Part shown: one piece after another, positions 63,777-64,000 of the stretch
How the letters are laid out: every line of letters begins with the position of its first letter
Numbering within the stretch: the stretch's first letter is position 1
Source: Microtetraspora malaysiensis
Lineage (GTDB): Bacteria; Actinomycetota; Actinomycetes; Streptosporangiales; Streptosporangiaceae
Assembly: GCF_001528665.1 (NCBI RefSeq)
Contig: NZ_BBYJ01000021.1
Span: forward strand, 94,185-158,184
Direction of reading: 5' to 3'
DNA length: 64,000 nucleotides
Position numbers and translations under genes: made by a program
Notes under the pieces: model-generated
Told to the model about the DNA's origin: nothing
What the model saw: the letters and a program-made list of their open reading frames with translations, nothing else
The model's database searches: none

Positions 63777-64000
63777 GTTTGGAGAGTTTGATCCTGGCTC
63801 AGGACGAACGCTGGCGGCGTGCTTAACACATGCAAGTCGAGCGGAAAGGCCCTTCGGGGTACTCGAGCGGCGAACGGGTGAGTAACACGTGAGTAACCTG
63901 CCCCTGACTCTGGGATAAGCCTGGGAAACTGGGTCTAATACCGGATATGACTACTTCGGGCATCCGATGGTGGTGGAAAGTTTTTTCGGTTGGGGATGGA
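63777..64000 (+). rRNA. 16S ribosomal RNA (5' end, cut by window edge)
   Basis: The universal 5' sequence GAGAGTTTGATCCTGGCTCAG and then GACGAACGCTGGCGGCGTGC are present; the gene continues past the window. The V1/V2 region reads like Streptosporangiaceae (for example CCTGACTCTGGGATAAGCC and GAAAGTTTTTTCGG). The precise 5' end is within a few bases of 63777. Confidence 0.97.

Overview
The window comes from a high-GC, filamentous-type actinobacterium. The start of a 16S rRNA gene at the right edge, a BldC gene, DUF3073, DUF574 and DUF6458 genes, F420 chemistry, many GTG starts and about 70% GC all point to Streptosporangiales, most likely Streptosporangiaceae. The assignment to family is inferred from gene content and from roughly 220 bases of 16S sequence.

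Layout. 1-8 kb: a cut-off methyltransferase, a MOSC protein, proline iminopeptidase, a small membrane protein, an AAA ATPase, then an ABC-2 exporter plus DesK/DesR-type two-component operon on the minus strand, with a divergent F420-dependent oxidoreductase. 8-15 kb: an ArsB-like carrier, then a tight five-gene plus-strand operon (amino-acid ABC importer, N-acyl-D-amino-acid deacylase, cytoplasmic class A beta-lactamase-fold hydrolase) facing a LysR regulator. 15-24 kb: DUF574 methyltransferase, a secreted repeat lipoprotein, pyrD, an amidase/hexosaminidase pair for murein turnover, and LacI and TetR regulators. 23.8-30 kb: a core block of bldC, a conserved hypothetical, a branched-chain amino-acid dehydrogenase, DUF3073, purM and purF. 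30-40 kb: accessory cell-surface and export genes (a 753-aa low-complexity DUF4190 protein, MFS pump with divergent TetR, a collagen-like secreted protein, a PucR-type regulator, a secreted M6-like metalloprotease, a TDT carrier). 40.7-44.7 kb: purL, purQ, an RsbW-like ATPase and purS. 45-49 kb: a three-gene branched-chain 2-oxoacid dehydrogenase operon. 49-63 kb: acyl-CoA dehydrogenase, tandem repeats, a methyltransferase, a guanidine-III riboswitch in front of an SMR/Gdx exporter, small enzymes, an RpiB-like/molybdopterin oxidoreductase pair, a flippase-like protein with a degenerate kinase domain, and an aldo-keto reductase/oligopeptidase B pair. 63.2-64 kb: rRNA promoters, leader and the beginning of 16S rRNA.

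How genes work together. The purine genes (purS, purQ, purL, purF, purM) cover the FGAM synthase complex, the committed step and AIR synthesis. The amino-acid dehydrogenase near 26 kb makes the branched 2-oxo acids that the E1/E2 complex near 46 kb would decarboxylate. The amidase and GH20 enzyme act on the same cell-wall fragments. The importer/deacylase/beta-lactamase-fold operon looks like a scavenging pathway for acylated or D-amino-acid compounds.

The best regulatory findings are the guanidine-III riboswitch, a four-copy operator between the MFS and TetR genes, a palindromic operator at the acyl-CoA dehydrogenase, and a recurrent leaderless-promoter pattern (a -10 hexamer 6-8 nt before a GTG/ATG start). 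No prophage, CRISPR array, intact insertion sequence or biosynthetic gene cluster was seen. No wholly new multi-gene system is proven here; the five-gene operon and the exported low-complexity and collagen-like proteins are the least explained parts.
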